A stretch of DNA of 64,000 nt from G963668345 sp965226215 (GTDB lineage: Bacteria > Acidobacteriota > Terriglobia > Bryobacterales > UBA6623): the NCBI GenBank assembly GCA_965226215.1, contig CBDDCH010000001.1:186001-250000 (forward strand), read 5' to 3'. Of this stretch, positions 36,292-45,171 are shown piece by piece (position 1 is the stretch's first letter; every line of letters begins with the position of its first letter). A program made the translations under genes and the position numbers. Below the pieces are notes generated by a model. That model ran no database searches and had not been told where the DNA came from. It saw only the letters and a list, made by a program, of their open reading frames with translations.

Positions 36292-37989
36292 TCATCCCGG
36301 GTCGGAATCGCTCCTACCCCGCCATCCCGGCCCGCGGACGAAGCGGCCTGGCTTCGCCCCGCTGTGCTCACCGTTCTTGATCACTGGCACGCCGTTGACG
36401 AAGACGTGCAGGACCCCGGTGGAATACTGGTGGGGATCCTCAAAAGTCGCGTGGTCTTGAATCGTATCTGGATCAAAGACGACAACGTCAGCGAAGTAGC
36501 CCTGTTTGAGCATCCCACGCCGGTCCAGCCTGAGGTTTTGGGCCGGCAGAGCGGTCAGCCTAAAAATCGCTTCCGCCAAAGGGATGACCTTCTCATCCCG
36601 AACGTATTTCCCCAGTAGTCGCGCAAAACTGCCGTACGCCCGCGGGTGTACGCTGCTGTTCAGGAATACGCCTTCGGCGGCCGGCGCCGGCGAATCGGAA
36701 CAGAAACTGACCCACGGCAGCGCGATCTTTTTCTTGACGTTTTCCTCCGACATCATGGAGTAGACCGTGTCGATGCGGAACTCGTCTTCGACGATTAGGT
36801 CCATGGCGGTTTCCGCCGGCGATTTCCCCCGCATCTTGGCAACCTCGGCCAGGGTCTTGCCGGTGAAACGCTTCAGCTTGTCGCTCTTGAAGCCCACCAG
36901 CAACATGTTGTCCGGGGAGCCCACAATCAGGTACATGTTTTCCCACTCGTCGCTCGGCTCGACCATCTCACGGGCGATTCGTCGGCGTGTGGCGGGGTCC
37001 TTCATCCGCTGAAGGGAAGCTTCGAATCCTCCTTCCTGCACCCATGGCGGGATGATCGCGTTCAGCCCCGTCGAGCCGGCCGTGTAGGTGTACATATCAG
37101 CGGTGATGGCCAGACCATCCGCGCGAGCGCGTTCGATCTGCTCAATCGCCTGATCCAGCTTGGGCCAGTTCTCTTCGCCAATCGCTTTTAGGTGATAGAC
37201 TTCGGCGCGAATTTCGGCTTCTCGGGCGATCGTGATGAGCTCGTCCAGCGCTTCGAGGAGCTGCGCGCCTTCACTGCGCATGTGGGAGACGTAGATTCCG
37301 TCGTATTCGGCCGCGGCTTCGGCCAGCGCGATCAGCTCGTCCGTTTTCGCAAAAATGCCCGGCGGATAGATCAGCGAAGAAGCCACACCCAAAGCGCCCT
37401 CCTCCATGGCATCGCGCACCAAACCGCGCATTCGGTCCAATTCCTCGGCCGTGGGTTCGCGATCCTCGTGGCCGATGACGTAGACGCGGGGACTCGCGGC
37501 GCCGATAAAGGAGGCCACATTCGGTGATACGCCGCGGCGCTCCAAATAACCCAGGTATTCCCCCAGCGTTGTCCATTCGACGTCGTACTTGATGTCGGCC
37601 TGCGCCGCGACCATCTCCTTCTTCATGGCCTCGTTGAGCGGGCCCATCGAGCGGCCTTCGCCCAGCACCTCCAAAGTGACGCCTTGACGAACGTCGCTTT
37701 GCGCGCGACCGTCCTCAATGAGCGTTTCGTTCGCCCAGCACATCATGTTGATGAAGCCGGGGGCAACGGCGAGTCCTTGGACATCGATCTCCGCCTTGCC
37801 GCGCACCTCGCCTAGGTCTCCGATGGCGACGATTCTGTCGCCCTGGATCGCCAGATCAGCCACGACCGGCGAAGAGCCGCTGCCGTCGTAGATTGTTCCG
37901 TTGCGCAGGATCAGGTCGTAATCGGTCTCGGGGGCGCAGGCGGACATCAGTGTGAGACCGATCGGCAAGAGGATTCTCGCCTTCTGCAT
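36292..37989 (-). CDS. N-acyl-D-amino-acid deacylase-like lipoprotein
   Basis: The protein is 565 residues. The lipobox LMSAC (Cys18) marks a lipoprotein. The D-aminoacylase layout is clear (DYDLILRNGTIYDGSG; VYVIGHEDREPTAEE; VYHLKAIGEENW; SFCSDSPAPAAEGVF; VHPRAYGSFARLLGKYV; C-terminal DVVVFDPDTIQDHATFEDP). The usual metal-binding HxH after PGFI is replaced by NMMCWANE (residues 81-88), so the binuclear centre must be altered or mononuclear. It likely acts on N-acyl-D-residues in the periplasm or on the outer membrane. Confidence 0.85.
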   Translation of the reverse strand: MQKARILLPIGLTLMSACAPETDYDLILRNGTIYDGSGSSPVVADLAIQGDRIVAIGDLGEVRGKAEIDVQGLAVAPGFINMMCWANETLIEDGRAQSDVRQGVTLEVLGEGRSMGPLNEAMKKEMVAAQADIKYDVEWTTLGEYLGYLERRGVSPNVASFIGAASPRVYVIGHEDREPTAEELDRMRGLVRDAMEEGALGVASSLIYPPGIFAKTDELIALAEAAAEYDGIYVSHMRSEGAQLLEALDELITIAREAEIRAEVYHLKAIGEENWPKLDQAIEQIERARADGLAITADMYTYTAGSTGLNAIIPPWVQEGGFEASLQRMKDPATRRRIAREMVEPSDEWENMYLIVGSPDNMLLVGFKSDKLKRFTGKTLAEVAKMRGKSPAETAMDLIVEDEFRIDTVYSMMSEENVKKKIALPWVSFCSDSPAPAAEGVFLNSSVHPRAYGSFARLLGKYVRDEKVIPLAEAIFRLTALPAQNLRLDRRGMLKQGYFADVVVFDPDTIQDHATFEDPHQYSTGVLHVFVNGVPVIKNGEHSGAKPGRFVRGPGWRGRSDSDPG

Positions 37990-38104
37990 GGGTGGCTGGT
38001 TCCGGGCAGAGGTTGTTACACCGCTGCGTATAAAGAATGCTACCGCAAACGGCCGGTCAACTCTCTACCTTTCAAGGCCGGCCGCTCACTTCTACTCCTA
38101 GGCT

Positions 38105-38180
38105 AGTGCTTGGTTGCATAAATGCACGATAGATTACAGGCTGACAATCCCTGGACCGCTCCCTCACGGTCGCGGCTCGG
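38105..38180 (+). repeat. 75-bp dispersed repeat, copy 2
   Basis: It begins AGTGCTTGGTTGCATAAATG and ends in CCGCTCCCTCACGGTCGCGG, matching the copy at 7766-7842 along its length. Confidence 0.7.
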
Positions 38181-38248
38181 AAGACTCTGCGAACTTTCGC
38201 AGCCAAGCACTAGACTGGAAGCCGGAACCTTCCCCGCCGGCCGCTCCC

Positions 38249-39682
38249 CTACCATTCCATCGATTTCCCGCGGCTGGTCATCGGACGGATTTCCAAACAC
38301 CCTTTTCCCGTCGGTAGCAGTTTGCCGGGATTCAGACGCCGGTCGGGGTTGAAAACCTTGATCAGCTGTTCCATCAATTCCAGGCTTTCGGGCGCAAACA
38401 GCAACGGCATCAGATCGTTCTTTTCCATGCCGACGCCGTGCTCTCCGGTGATGGCGCCTCCGGCCTGCACACAATATTCAAGGATTTCCGCCCCGGCACG
38501 CTTCGTGCGTTCGAGCTCGTCGGGGTTTCGGTCGTCGAACAGGATGATGGGATGCATGTTGCCGTCCCCGGCGTGAAAGATGTTGCTGATTTTCAGTTTG
38601 TATTTGTCGGAGACCTTGTAGATGAAGCGGAGGGTATCGGCGATCCGGGTACGTGGTACGACGCCGTCTTGGACGTAATAGGTCGGGCTGACCCGTCCCA
38701 CAGCGCCGAAAGCGTTCTTGCGCCCCTTCCAGAGCAGGTCACGCTCCTCGGTGGAGCGTGCGATGCGCACTTCCCGAGCATTATTCTCCTCGCAAGCGTC
38801 GCTGATCTGCTCGACTTGCTCTTCCACAGTTTCTTGAAGACCCTCTACCTCGATCAGCAGCACGGCGTTGGCGTCCATCGGGTAGCCGGCGTGAGTCGCC
38901 TCCTCGACCATTCGCAACATGACGCCATCAAGCATCTCTATGGCTGCGGGGACGATGGTACGTGCTGTGATAGCGGCCACTGTAGAAGCGGCGTCTTCCG
39001 GCTCGTCGTAGACAGCAAGCAGCGTCTTCACCGTTTCAGGCAACCGCATGAGCCGCACGATGACTTTGGTGACAAGCGCCATCGTTCCTTCCGAGCCCGT
39101 GAGCAGGCCAGTGAGGTCATAACCCGGATGATCAGCTTCTTTGCCTCCGGTGGTGATAACAGTCCCGTCGGGCAAGACAGCTTCGAGCCCGAGAACGTGG
39201 TTCGTCGTGACTCCGTAAGCCAGCGTGTGCGGCCCCCCTGCGTTTTCGGCGACGTTGCCTCCAATCGTGCACGCTCTTTGGCTGGAGGGATCGGGAGCAT
39301 AGTAGTATCCGTTCCCCTGGACAGCTACCGAGATGTCCAGATTCACGACGCCGGGCTGCAAGACGGCGCACTCGTTTTCGAGATCGATTTCGAGGATCTT
39401 GTTCATCCTGGCGAAGCCGATCATGATGCCGCCCTCGGTAGGTATCGTGCCGCCACTCAGCCCGGTGCCTGCACCCCGGCCCACCAGGGCTAGGTTGAAC
39501 TGCCCGGCGATCTTTACGATGGCGACGACATCCTCGGTGGTGGAGGGAAAGACGACGCATTCGGGACGGCCCTTCTCGATGCTGCCGTCATATTCGTAAA
39601 GCATCAAGTCCTGGGGCCGTTCGAGCAGGCCACGAGGGCCGACGATCTTGCGCAAAGCCGCCAGCGCTTCGGTAGGAATCAC
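38249..39682 (-). CDS. glcD: FAD-linked oxidase, glycolate oxidase subunit GlcD type
   Basis: The protein is 477 residues. The FAD-binding PCMH domain has VGRGAGTGLSGGTIP and YYAPDPSSQRACTIGGNVAENAGG. The C-terminal FAD-oxidase domain has HAGDGNMHPIILF and GAITGEHGVGMEKN, carrying active-site histidines of the GlcD/D-lactate dehydrogenase family. It oxidises glycolate or another 2-hydroxy acid to the 2-oxo acid. glcE and glcF are not adjacent, so the electron-transfer partners are elsewhere. Confidence 0.92.
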   Translation of the reverse strand: MIPTEALAALRKIVGPRGLLERPQDLMLYEYDGSIEKGRPECVVFPSTTEDVVAIVKIAGQFNLALVGRGAGTGLSGGTIPTEGGIMIGFARMNKILEIDLENECAVLQPGVVNLDISVAVQGNGYYYAPDPSSQRACTIGGNVAENAGGPHTLAYGVTTNHVLGLEAVLPDGTVITTGGKEADHPGYDLTGLLTGSEGTMALVTKVIVRLMRLPETVKTLLAVYDEPEDAASTVAAITARTIVPAAIEMLDGVMLRMVEEATHAGYPMDANAVLLIEVEGLQETVEEQVEQISDACEENNAREVRIARSTEERDLLWKGRKNAFGAVGRVSPTYYVQDGVVPRTRIADTLRFIYKVSDKYKLKISNIFHAGDGNMHPIILFDDRNPDELERTKRAGAEILEYCVQAGGAITGEHGVGMEKNDLMPLLFAPESLELMEQLIKVFNPDRRLNPGKLLPTGKGCLEIRPMTSRGKSMEW

Positions 39683-40411
39683 ACCTAAATGATATTACGT
39701 ATTGGTTGACGGCACATTGCTTGACAGGTCCACGCGGTCCCTTTTTCGGCTCATCGCCCTCCCGCAAAGACACAAGCGGAGCCGCGGACGGAAGTCCGCG
39801 GTCGAGATTGCCAGTGACCTCGGTTGCCGGGACAAAGCGTCGCGCGCGGACCTCGACTCTGAGTTGCGTAGCGCAGGGCTCGGCGGCTGTTTGCTGAGAC
39901 CTGCGGCCGTTGGCTCTGGGCCCAGCAGCCCCGTAGCGTGGATCTAGGCGGGCGGGCTCACCCTTCCCTTTGCGCTAGCGGTTCGTCGCCCGCCAGATCC
40001 GCGGCCTTTTGGTTTTGTGGCGCACACTCTCAGTGTGCCGCGTCGAGACTCCTCTCGACGTTGCAGCAGGGCCCGTAGAGATGTGCGGCTCTTTCTGACT
40101 TGACACGCCCGCTATTCTGAAAGGGGAGACTGCGGAGGCGGACATGACGCTCGACGAGCGAGAAAAAAATGACGAAACAGACCCAATTTCTCACAACCCG
40201 CTTGCAGTCAATGAGTTACGGGGTGGTTCTGGTAGGGCGGTGCCGGCTCCGCCGAAGCTAACCGATCGCCCCGCTGGGACGCGAGGAGTTGCGTAGCGCA
40301 GGGCTCGGCGGCTGTTTGCCGAGACCTGCCGCCTTTGGCTCTGAGCCCAGCTCGCCGCGCGATCGTCCTGGGAGGGTGCGGGAGCGGCGTCGACCCCGGG
40401 GTTTCAGTTCC
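39683..40411. repeat. Repeat-filled spacer with two copies of an ~80-bp repeat
   Basis: GAGTTGCGTAGCGCAGGGCT with about 60 further matching bases occurs at about 39860-39940 and again at about 40278-40355; part of it recurs inverted near 17300. Between them, about 40139-40212 matches the end of the 342-bp repeat in reverse orientation. A hairpin CCGCGGACGGAAGTCCGCGG is at about 39783. No gene is supported. Confidence 0.65.
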
Positions 40412-41143
40412 ATGTCTACTTGCTTCCGGATCGTCCTCTCCTTGTTGCTTGTCTTGGCCGGTCTCGGGCTGGGGCCCAGCCGGGCGCAACAGAACTCGGA
40501 GGCCCAAGTTGAACAGGCGTTCCCACCGCCAGCGTTCTACAAAGGACGTCGGATCGCTCAAACGATGAGCTTCCACGGTGCGCCGTGGCTCATCCGCGAG
40601 ACTCGCGATCCCGAAGAGAACCCGCGAAAGCTCCTAAAGGCACTCGATGTCAAGCCCGGCCAGACGGTCTGCGACTTGGGCTGCGGCAATGGTTTTTACA
40701 CCTTGCAGCTCGCGGAGCTTGTGGGCGAACAAGGCCGCGTGTTGGCTGTCGATATCCAGCCGGAGATGCTTGCCTTGCTGAACCAGCGGGCCGAGAAGGC
40801 GGGCATCGACAACATCGAACCGATCCTCGGAATCCCCGGCGACCCCAAGCTGCCCAAGGGCGAGGTTGATCTGATCCTGCTCGTGGACGTCTACCACGAG
40901 TTTTCCTATCCTGAGCAGATGCTGCGGGCCATGCGCGCGAGTCTCAAACCCAACGGACGTCTCGCGCTGGCTGAGTTTCGCATGGAGGACCCGACGGTAC
41001 CGATCAAGCTCCTGCACAAGATGAGCAAAGAGCAAATCCTGAAGGAATTTCTTCCCAATGGCCTGAAGCTGGTAGGGGAGTACAACGAGTTGCCCTGGCA
41101 ACACCTGATGTTTTTCGGTCCCGACGGCGGAGCGCGCGATTAA
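40412..41143 (+). CDS. Exported class I SAM-dependent methyltransferase
   Basis: From the ATG at 40412 (MSTCFRIVLSLLLVLAGLGL) the protein is 243 residues. Residues 5-25 form a signal peptide ending near SRAQ. After it comes a complete methyltransferase domain: VCDLGCGNGFYTLQLAE (motif I), VLAVDIQPEMLALL (motif II) and LILLVDVYHEFSYPEQML (motif IV). A methyltransferase with an export signal is unusual because SAM is cytoplasmic, yet this arrangement recurs in this group of bacteria. It is followed by a lipoprotein deacylase gene 44 bp on. Confidence 0.85.
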   Translation: MSTCFRIVLSLLLVLAGLGLGPSRAQQNSEAQVEQAFPPPAFYKGRRIAQTMSFHGAPWLIRETRDPEENPRKLLKALDVKPGQTVCDLGCGNGFYTLQLAELVGEQGRVLAVDIQPEMLALLNQRAEKAGIDNIEPILGIPGDPKLPKGEVDLILLVDVYHEFSYPEQMLRAMRASLKPNGRLALAEFRMEDPTVPIKLLHKMSKEQILKEFLPNGLKLVGEYNELPWQHLMFFGPDGGARD

Positions 41144-41187
41144 GGCGACCCGCCCGGAGAAACAATCAAAACTGGGACACTACCGAA

Positions 41188-42657
41188 ATGAAAACTGTGA
41201 AAAGTCGTGCCAAACTAAGGCGCATGCTGAAGGCTTTCGTCTGTTTCGTCACTGTCCTGCTGCTGATCTCGTGTGGACAAACCTCCTATGAAATCGTCAT
41301 CGAGAACGGTCGCGTCATGGACCCCGAGTCCGGACTCGACGCCGTCCGTAATATCGGCATTCAAGGCGGCAAGATAGCGACGCTTTCCGAAGATCGGATC
41401 GACGGAAAGCAAGTGCTCGATGCCGGCGGACACGTCGTCACCGCCGGTTTCGTCGACCTTCACAGGCACGGTCACAGCCCGGAGAACTACAAGGCGCAAA
41501 TCCGCGACGGAATCACCAGCGCGCTCGAGCTCGAGATCGGCGTTGAAGACATAAAGTCTTGGTACGCGGAACGGGAAGGCAAAACTGTGCTCAACTACGG
41601 AGCCAGCATAAGTCACCCGTATTCGCGAAACATCGTCATGACGGGCAGCAACCCCGGCCTGGCGGGAGAAGCCGCGGCGGGCCCGCTGAGCCCGGAGCAG
41701 CTCGAAAAGCTTAAGGCAAGAATCTCCAAGGGGCTCGAGCAAGGCGCCCCAGCGGTCGGCTTTGGTCTCGCTTATACGCCTGGCGCGACGCCGGAAGAAG
41801 TGCTCGAGATGTTCCGGGTCGCGGCGCGCTACAACGCGAACTGCCACGTCCACGTCCGCACCTCGAAGACCGATACGAGCAACGTCGAGGAGGTCCTTGA
41901 ATACTCGAAACAAACCGGTGCGCCGCTACACATCGTTCATCTTAACAGCAGCGGCGCCAAGCTGGTGCCTCAATACCTAGAGGCCGTCCAAAAGGGAATC
42001 GACGACGGAGTCGATGTGACGACCGAGTGCTACCCTTACAATCGCGGCTCGACTTTCATTCAGTCGCATCTACTTAACGACTGGGAAACCTACTCGGATG
42101 AGGAGTTCGGTGAATACATCTGGGTGGAAACCGGGGAGCGCCTCACACGCGAAACCTTCGGCCGCTACCGCGAGCAAGGGGGGATCTTTGTTGGCCCTGC
42201 ATCTTACTCGCTCGAGATGGTCCGGGCGGCGATCGCAAGTCCCCTGACGATGATCGCCAGTGACGGGATGTGGCTTGCGAACGGCCGGGCCCATCCTCGC
42301 ACTTTCGGTACCTGTGCCCGCATCCTGGGGCGCTATGTGCGCGAAAAAAGGGTCCTAACGCTGATGGATGCGCTTGCCAAAATGAGCCTACGCCCCGCCC
42401 AACGGCTTGAACGCCGCGTCCCCATGATGAAAGACAAAGGCCGCGTCCGCGTTGGAGCCGACGCCGACCTGGTCATCTTCGACCCCGAAACCGTGATCGA
42501 TAAGGGAACCTTCGAAGATCCCGCTCAGCATCCGGTGGGGATTCGCCACGTCCTGGTGAACGGCGTCGCCGTGCTCGTCGACGGCGAGCCGATCGATGGC
42601 GTCGCGCCCGGAAGGGCTATCCGGGCGCCGACCGCCAAGACTCCCGCAAGTTACTGA
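41188..42657 (+). CDS. D-aminoacylase/dihydroorotase-type amidohydrolase, lipoprotein
   Basis: The protein is 489 residues. The lipobox LLISCG places Cys29 as the lipid-modified residue. FVDLHRHGHSPENY (His92, His94) gives the metal-binding HxH. HIVHLNSSGAKLV and MIASDGMWLANGRAHPRTFG supply the other ligands. The C-terminal DADLVIFDPETVIDKGTFEDP is shared with the 36-38 kb homologue, but the two differ strongly at the HxH motif. It is probably an N-acyl-amino-acid deacylase acting in the envelope. Confidence 0.85.
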   Translation: MKTVKSRAKLRRMLKAFVCFVTVLLLISCGQTSYEIVIENGRVMDPESGLDAVRNIGIQGGKIATLSEDRIDGKQVLDAGGHVVTAGFVDLHRHGHSPENYKAQIRDGITSALELEIGVEDIKSWYAEREGKTVLNYGASISHPYSRNIVMTGSNPGLAGEAAAGPLSPEQLEKLKARISKGLEQGAPAVGFGLAYTPGATPEEVLEMFRVAARYNANCHVHVRTSKTDTSNVEEVLEYSKQTGAPLHIVHLNSSGAKLVPQYLEAVQKGIDDGVDVTTECYPYNRGSTFIQSHLLNDWETYSDEEFGEYIWVETGERLTRETFGRYREQGGIFVGPASYSLEMVRAAIASPLTMIASDGMWLANGRAHPRTFGTCARILGRYVREKRVLTLMDALAKMSLRPAQRLERRVPMMKDKGRVRVGADADLVIFDPETVIDKGTFEDPAQHPVGIRHVLVNGVAVLVDGEPIDGVAPGRAIRAPTAKTPASY

Positions 42658-42772
42658 TCTGCTGTCATCACGAAGAGATTTGCCGGTCCACCGGCTACCC
42701 GCATCACTAACGACAAGATGCTAGGGGCAGGCCTGGTACACCGCCGGGAGGCGTGCGCCACGTGTACGCCGA

Positions 42773-42797
42773 GGGTACGACATGTCGTACCCCTACG
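42773..42797. repeat. GTAGGGG-type hairpin with perfect 20-bp palindrome
   Basis: GGGTACGACATGTCGTACCC is a perfect palindrome, followed by CTACG as in the other members of this family. It stands about 50 bp before argF. Confidence 0.7.
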
Positions 42798-42807
42798 TTG
42801 TGCAGGG

Positions 42808-42857
42808 TTGCATTCGAATGGCGAAATATGTAATTATTCATTTGTATGAATAATTAT
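42808..42857 (+). promoter_or_regulatory. Candidate argF promoter with ArgR operator over the start codon
   Basis: AATTATTCAT and ATGAATAATT form a perfect inverted repeat around TTGT (42832-42855), which includes the argF ATG at 42846. TGAATAATTAT resembles half or more of the ARG box consensus (TGAATNNNNATTCA). TTGCAT (42808) and AATTAT (42832) may be -35 and -10 boxes, giving an almost leaderless mRNA. No Shine-Dalgarno sequence precedes argF. The repressor argR is the last gene of this operon. Confidence 0.5.
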
Positions 42858-43832
42858 GCTCCGGGATCGGCCAGTCGGGTTGAGGCCTCGATCGCGCAGC
42901 AGGCAATCCCAAGGATCGCCGCGCCGCACTTTTTGACGGACCTCGACCTTACCCCAGCCGAATTGCGGACGCTGCTTGATCTGGCGGGCCAGGTGAAGGC
43001 TGCCCCTCGCGATTATGCCGATCGCCTCGCCGGGCGCTCGATCGCGGTGCTGTTTGAGAAGCCGTCATTCCGGACCCGGGTAACTTTCGAGCTGGCCATT
43101 AAGCAACTGGGGGGTGATTCGGTATTTCTCGATCACCGTGACGGCCGCATTGGAGAACGAGAGCCCGCCCGCGACGTGGCGCGCAATCTGGATCGTTGGG
43201 TGGATGCCGTTGTCGCCCGCACGTATTCTCAATCGACTTTGGAGGAGCTGGCGCGCTGGTCTTCGGTGCCCTTAATAAACGCCCTTAGTGACCGCTACCA
43301 TCCGTGTCAGGCGCTGGCGGACTTTCAGACGCTTGGCGAGCAGTTCGGCGAGCTCGAAGGCCTGAAGCTGGCGTTTGTCGGAGACGGAAACAACGTTGCT
43401 CATTCGCTGATGCTCGACGCCTCTCGACTGGGGGTTTCGGTATCGGTCGCGACGCCGCCGGGATACGAGCCTGACCCCGCGATTACAACGCAGGCCCGGC
43501 AATTCGCGGTCGAAAACGGCTCGACTCTGGAAGTGACCAATGACCCCGCGCAGGCCGTCGAAGGCGCCTCGGCGGTCTACACGGACATCTGGACCAGCAT
43601 GGGCTGGGAGGCGGAAACCCAGCAGCGCCGGATTGCTTTTTCGAAATTCCAGGTTACCGACGAACTGATGGCCAAGGCCGGACCCGATGCCGTATTCATG
43701 CATTGCCTGCCGGCCTCGCGCGGCGAGGAAGTCACCGACTCGGTGATCGAGTCCTCGCGGTCGGTGGTTTTCGACCAGGCCGAGAATCGCCTTCATGCCC
43801 ACAAGGCGTTGCTGCTGATGATGGTCGGCTGA
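42846..43832 (+). CDS. argF: Ornithine carbamoyltransferase
   Basis: ArgF forms citrulline from ornithine and carbamoyl phosphate. The protein is 328 residues. SFRTR at 74-78 binds carbamoyl phosphate, DRYHPCQALADFQT contains the HPCQ loop, and FMHCLPASRGEE the HCLP ornithine site. About 27 residues precede the usual family start (HFLTDLDL), but no later start codon fits. First gene of the arginine cluster; 118 bp separate it from argG. The 80s-120s loop reads LDHRDGRIGEREP, near the SxRT-adjacent segment used to tell ornithine from N-acetylornithine enzymes, so an acetylated substrate is not fully excluded. Confidence 0.92.
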   Translation: MNNYAPGSASRVEASIAQQAIPRIAAPHFLTDLDLTPAELRTLLDLAGQVKAAPRDYADRLAGRSIAVLFEKPSFRTRVTFELAIKQLGGDSVFLDHRDGRIGEREPARDVARNLDRWVDAVVARTYSQSTLEELARWSSVPLINALSDRYHPCQALADFQTLGEQFGELEGLKLAFVGDGNNVAHSLMLDASRLGVSVSVATPPGYEPDPAITTQARQFAVENGSTLEVTNDPAQAVEGASAVYTDIWTSMGWEAETQQRRIAFSKFQVTDELMAKAGPDAVFMHCLPASRGEEVTDSVIESSRSVVFDQAENRLHAHKALLLMMVG

Positions 43833-43950
43833 CGCGGACGTAAGCGGTTAACAAAACAAGCACAGCATCAGCGACAGCAGCAGTTAAGCAGTCGCCCCAC
43901 GAATGACCCGTCAAGACACGCGGTAACCAAATCAAAAGGACGCTCACACT

Positions 43951-45171
43951 ATGGCAACCAAACCCCAGAAAGTCGCGCTCGCCTATTCGGGCGGCCTCGA
44001 CACATCGATCATCATCCCCTGGCTGAAGGAAACCTACGGCTGCGAAATAGTGGCCATCTGCGGGGATATTGGCCAGGGCGGAGACGAGCTGGCAGGCATC
44101 GTAGAGAAGGCGAAGGACAGCGGCGCTTCCGAGGTCTTCGTTGAAGACATGCGGGAGGAGTTCATCCGCGACTATGTCTGGCCGATGGTGCGCTCCGGAG
44201 CTGTCTACGAACACAAGTACCTGCTCGGTACTTCGATCGCGCGGCCGCTGCTGGCCAAGCGCCAAGTCGAGATCGGGCTGCGTACGGGCTGCGACGCGCT
44301 CTGCCACGGCGCTACGGGCAAAGGTAATGACCAGGTCCGCTTCGAGCTCACCTACAAGGCGCTGGCGCCTCACCTGACCGTGATCGCTCCTTGGCGAGAG
44401 TGGACGATCAGCTCGCGCGAGGATGCCGTGGACTACGCCGCGGCGCACAACGTTCCAATCGAAGCGTCGAAGGAAAAGATCTACAGCCGCGATCGTAATC
44501 TGTGGCACCTTTCGCACGAGGGCGGGGAGCTGGAGGATCCCGCCAACGCACCCTCGGAGGCCGTGTGGATGATCACGCGCAGTCCGAAAGACGCTCCCGA
44601 TTCGCCTGCCGAGGTGAAGCTCGGCTTTGAGAAAGGCACACTGGTTTCTGTCGATGGCGAGAAACTCGGCGCTGCCGAGATGGTGGAGAAGCTGAACGGC
44701 CTCGGCGGGCTGCACGGCGTCGGCCGCGTCGATCTGGTCGAGAACCGCTTTGTCGGCATGAAGTCACGGGGCTGCTACGAAACGCCCGGCGGGACGATCA
44801 TCCTGGCGGCGCACCGGGAGATCGAGAGTCTCACACTCGACCGCGCCACGCTGCACTACAAGCAAAAGATCGCCCTCGACTATGCCGAACTGGTCTACAA
44901 CGGCGAGTGGTTTACTCCACTGCGCGAGGCCCTGGACGGCTTCATCGGCCAGACCCAGCAGACAGTCACCGGAGAGGTAGCGCTGCGCCTCTACAAAGGG
45001 CACGTCGATGTCGCGAGCCGCCGATCGCCCTACTCCCTCTACTCGCAAGACATCGCCAGTTTCACCATGGGCGCCGACTATGACCAGAAGGACGCCCAAG
45101 GGTTCATCAACCTGATCGGACTCCCGATCAAAGTTCGCGCGGCCGTTACTGGCGGATTGAAGAAATTATGA
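43951..45171 (+). CDS. argG: Argininosuccinate synthase
   Basis: ArgG joins citrulline and aspartate using ATP. The protein is 406 residues, the normal length. VALAYSGGLDTSIIIPWL is the ATP-pyrophosphatase loop, and later YLLGTSIARPL, CHGATGKGNDQVRFE and REWTISSREDAVDYA are standard landmarks. AAGGA lies 10 bp before the ATG. Its stop codon overlaps the argH start (ATGA), so the two are translationally coupled. Confidence 0.97.
   Translation: MATKPQKVALAYSGGLDTSIIIPWLKETYGCEIVAICGDIGQGGDELAGIVEKAKDSGASEVFVEDMREEFIRDYVWPMVRSGAVYEHKYLLGTSIARPLLAKRQVEIGLRTGCDALCHGATGKGNDQVRFELTYKALAPHLTVIAPWREWTISSREDAVDYAAAHNVPIEASKEKIYSRDRNLWHLSHEGGELEDPANAPSEAVWMITRSPKDAPDSPAEVKLGFEKGTLVSVDGEKLGAAEMVEKLNGLGGLHGVGRVDLVENRFVGMKSRGCYETPGGTIILAAHREIESLTLDRATLHYKQKIALDYAELVYNGEWFTPLREALDGFIGQTQQTVTGEVALRLYKGHVDVASRRSPYSLYSQDIASFTMGADYDQKDAQGFINLIGLPIKVRAAVTGGLKKL

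Noticed and set aside
40289..40411. N-terminal extension of the secreted methyltransferase
   Set aside because: This part is the ~80-bp dispersed repeat; a signal peptide begins at the ATG at 40412.
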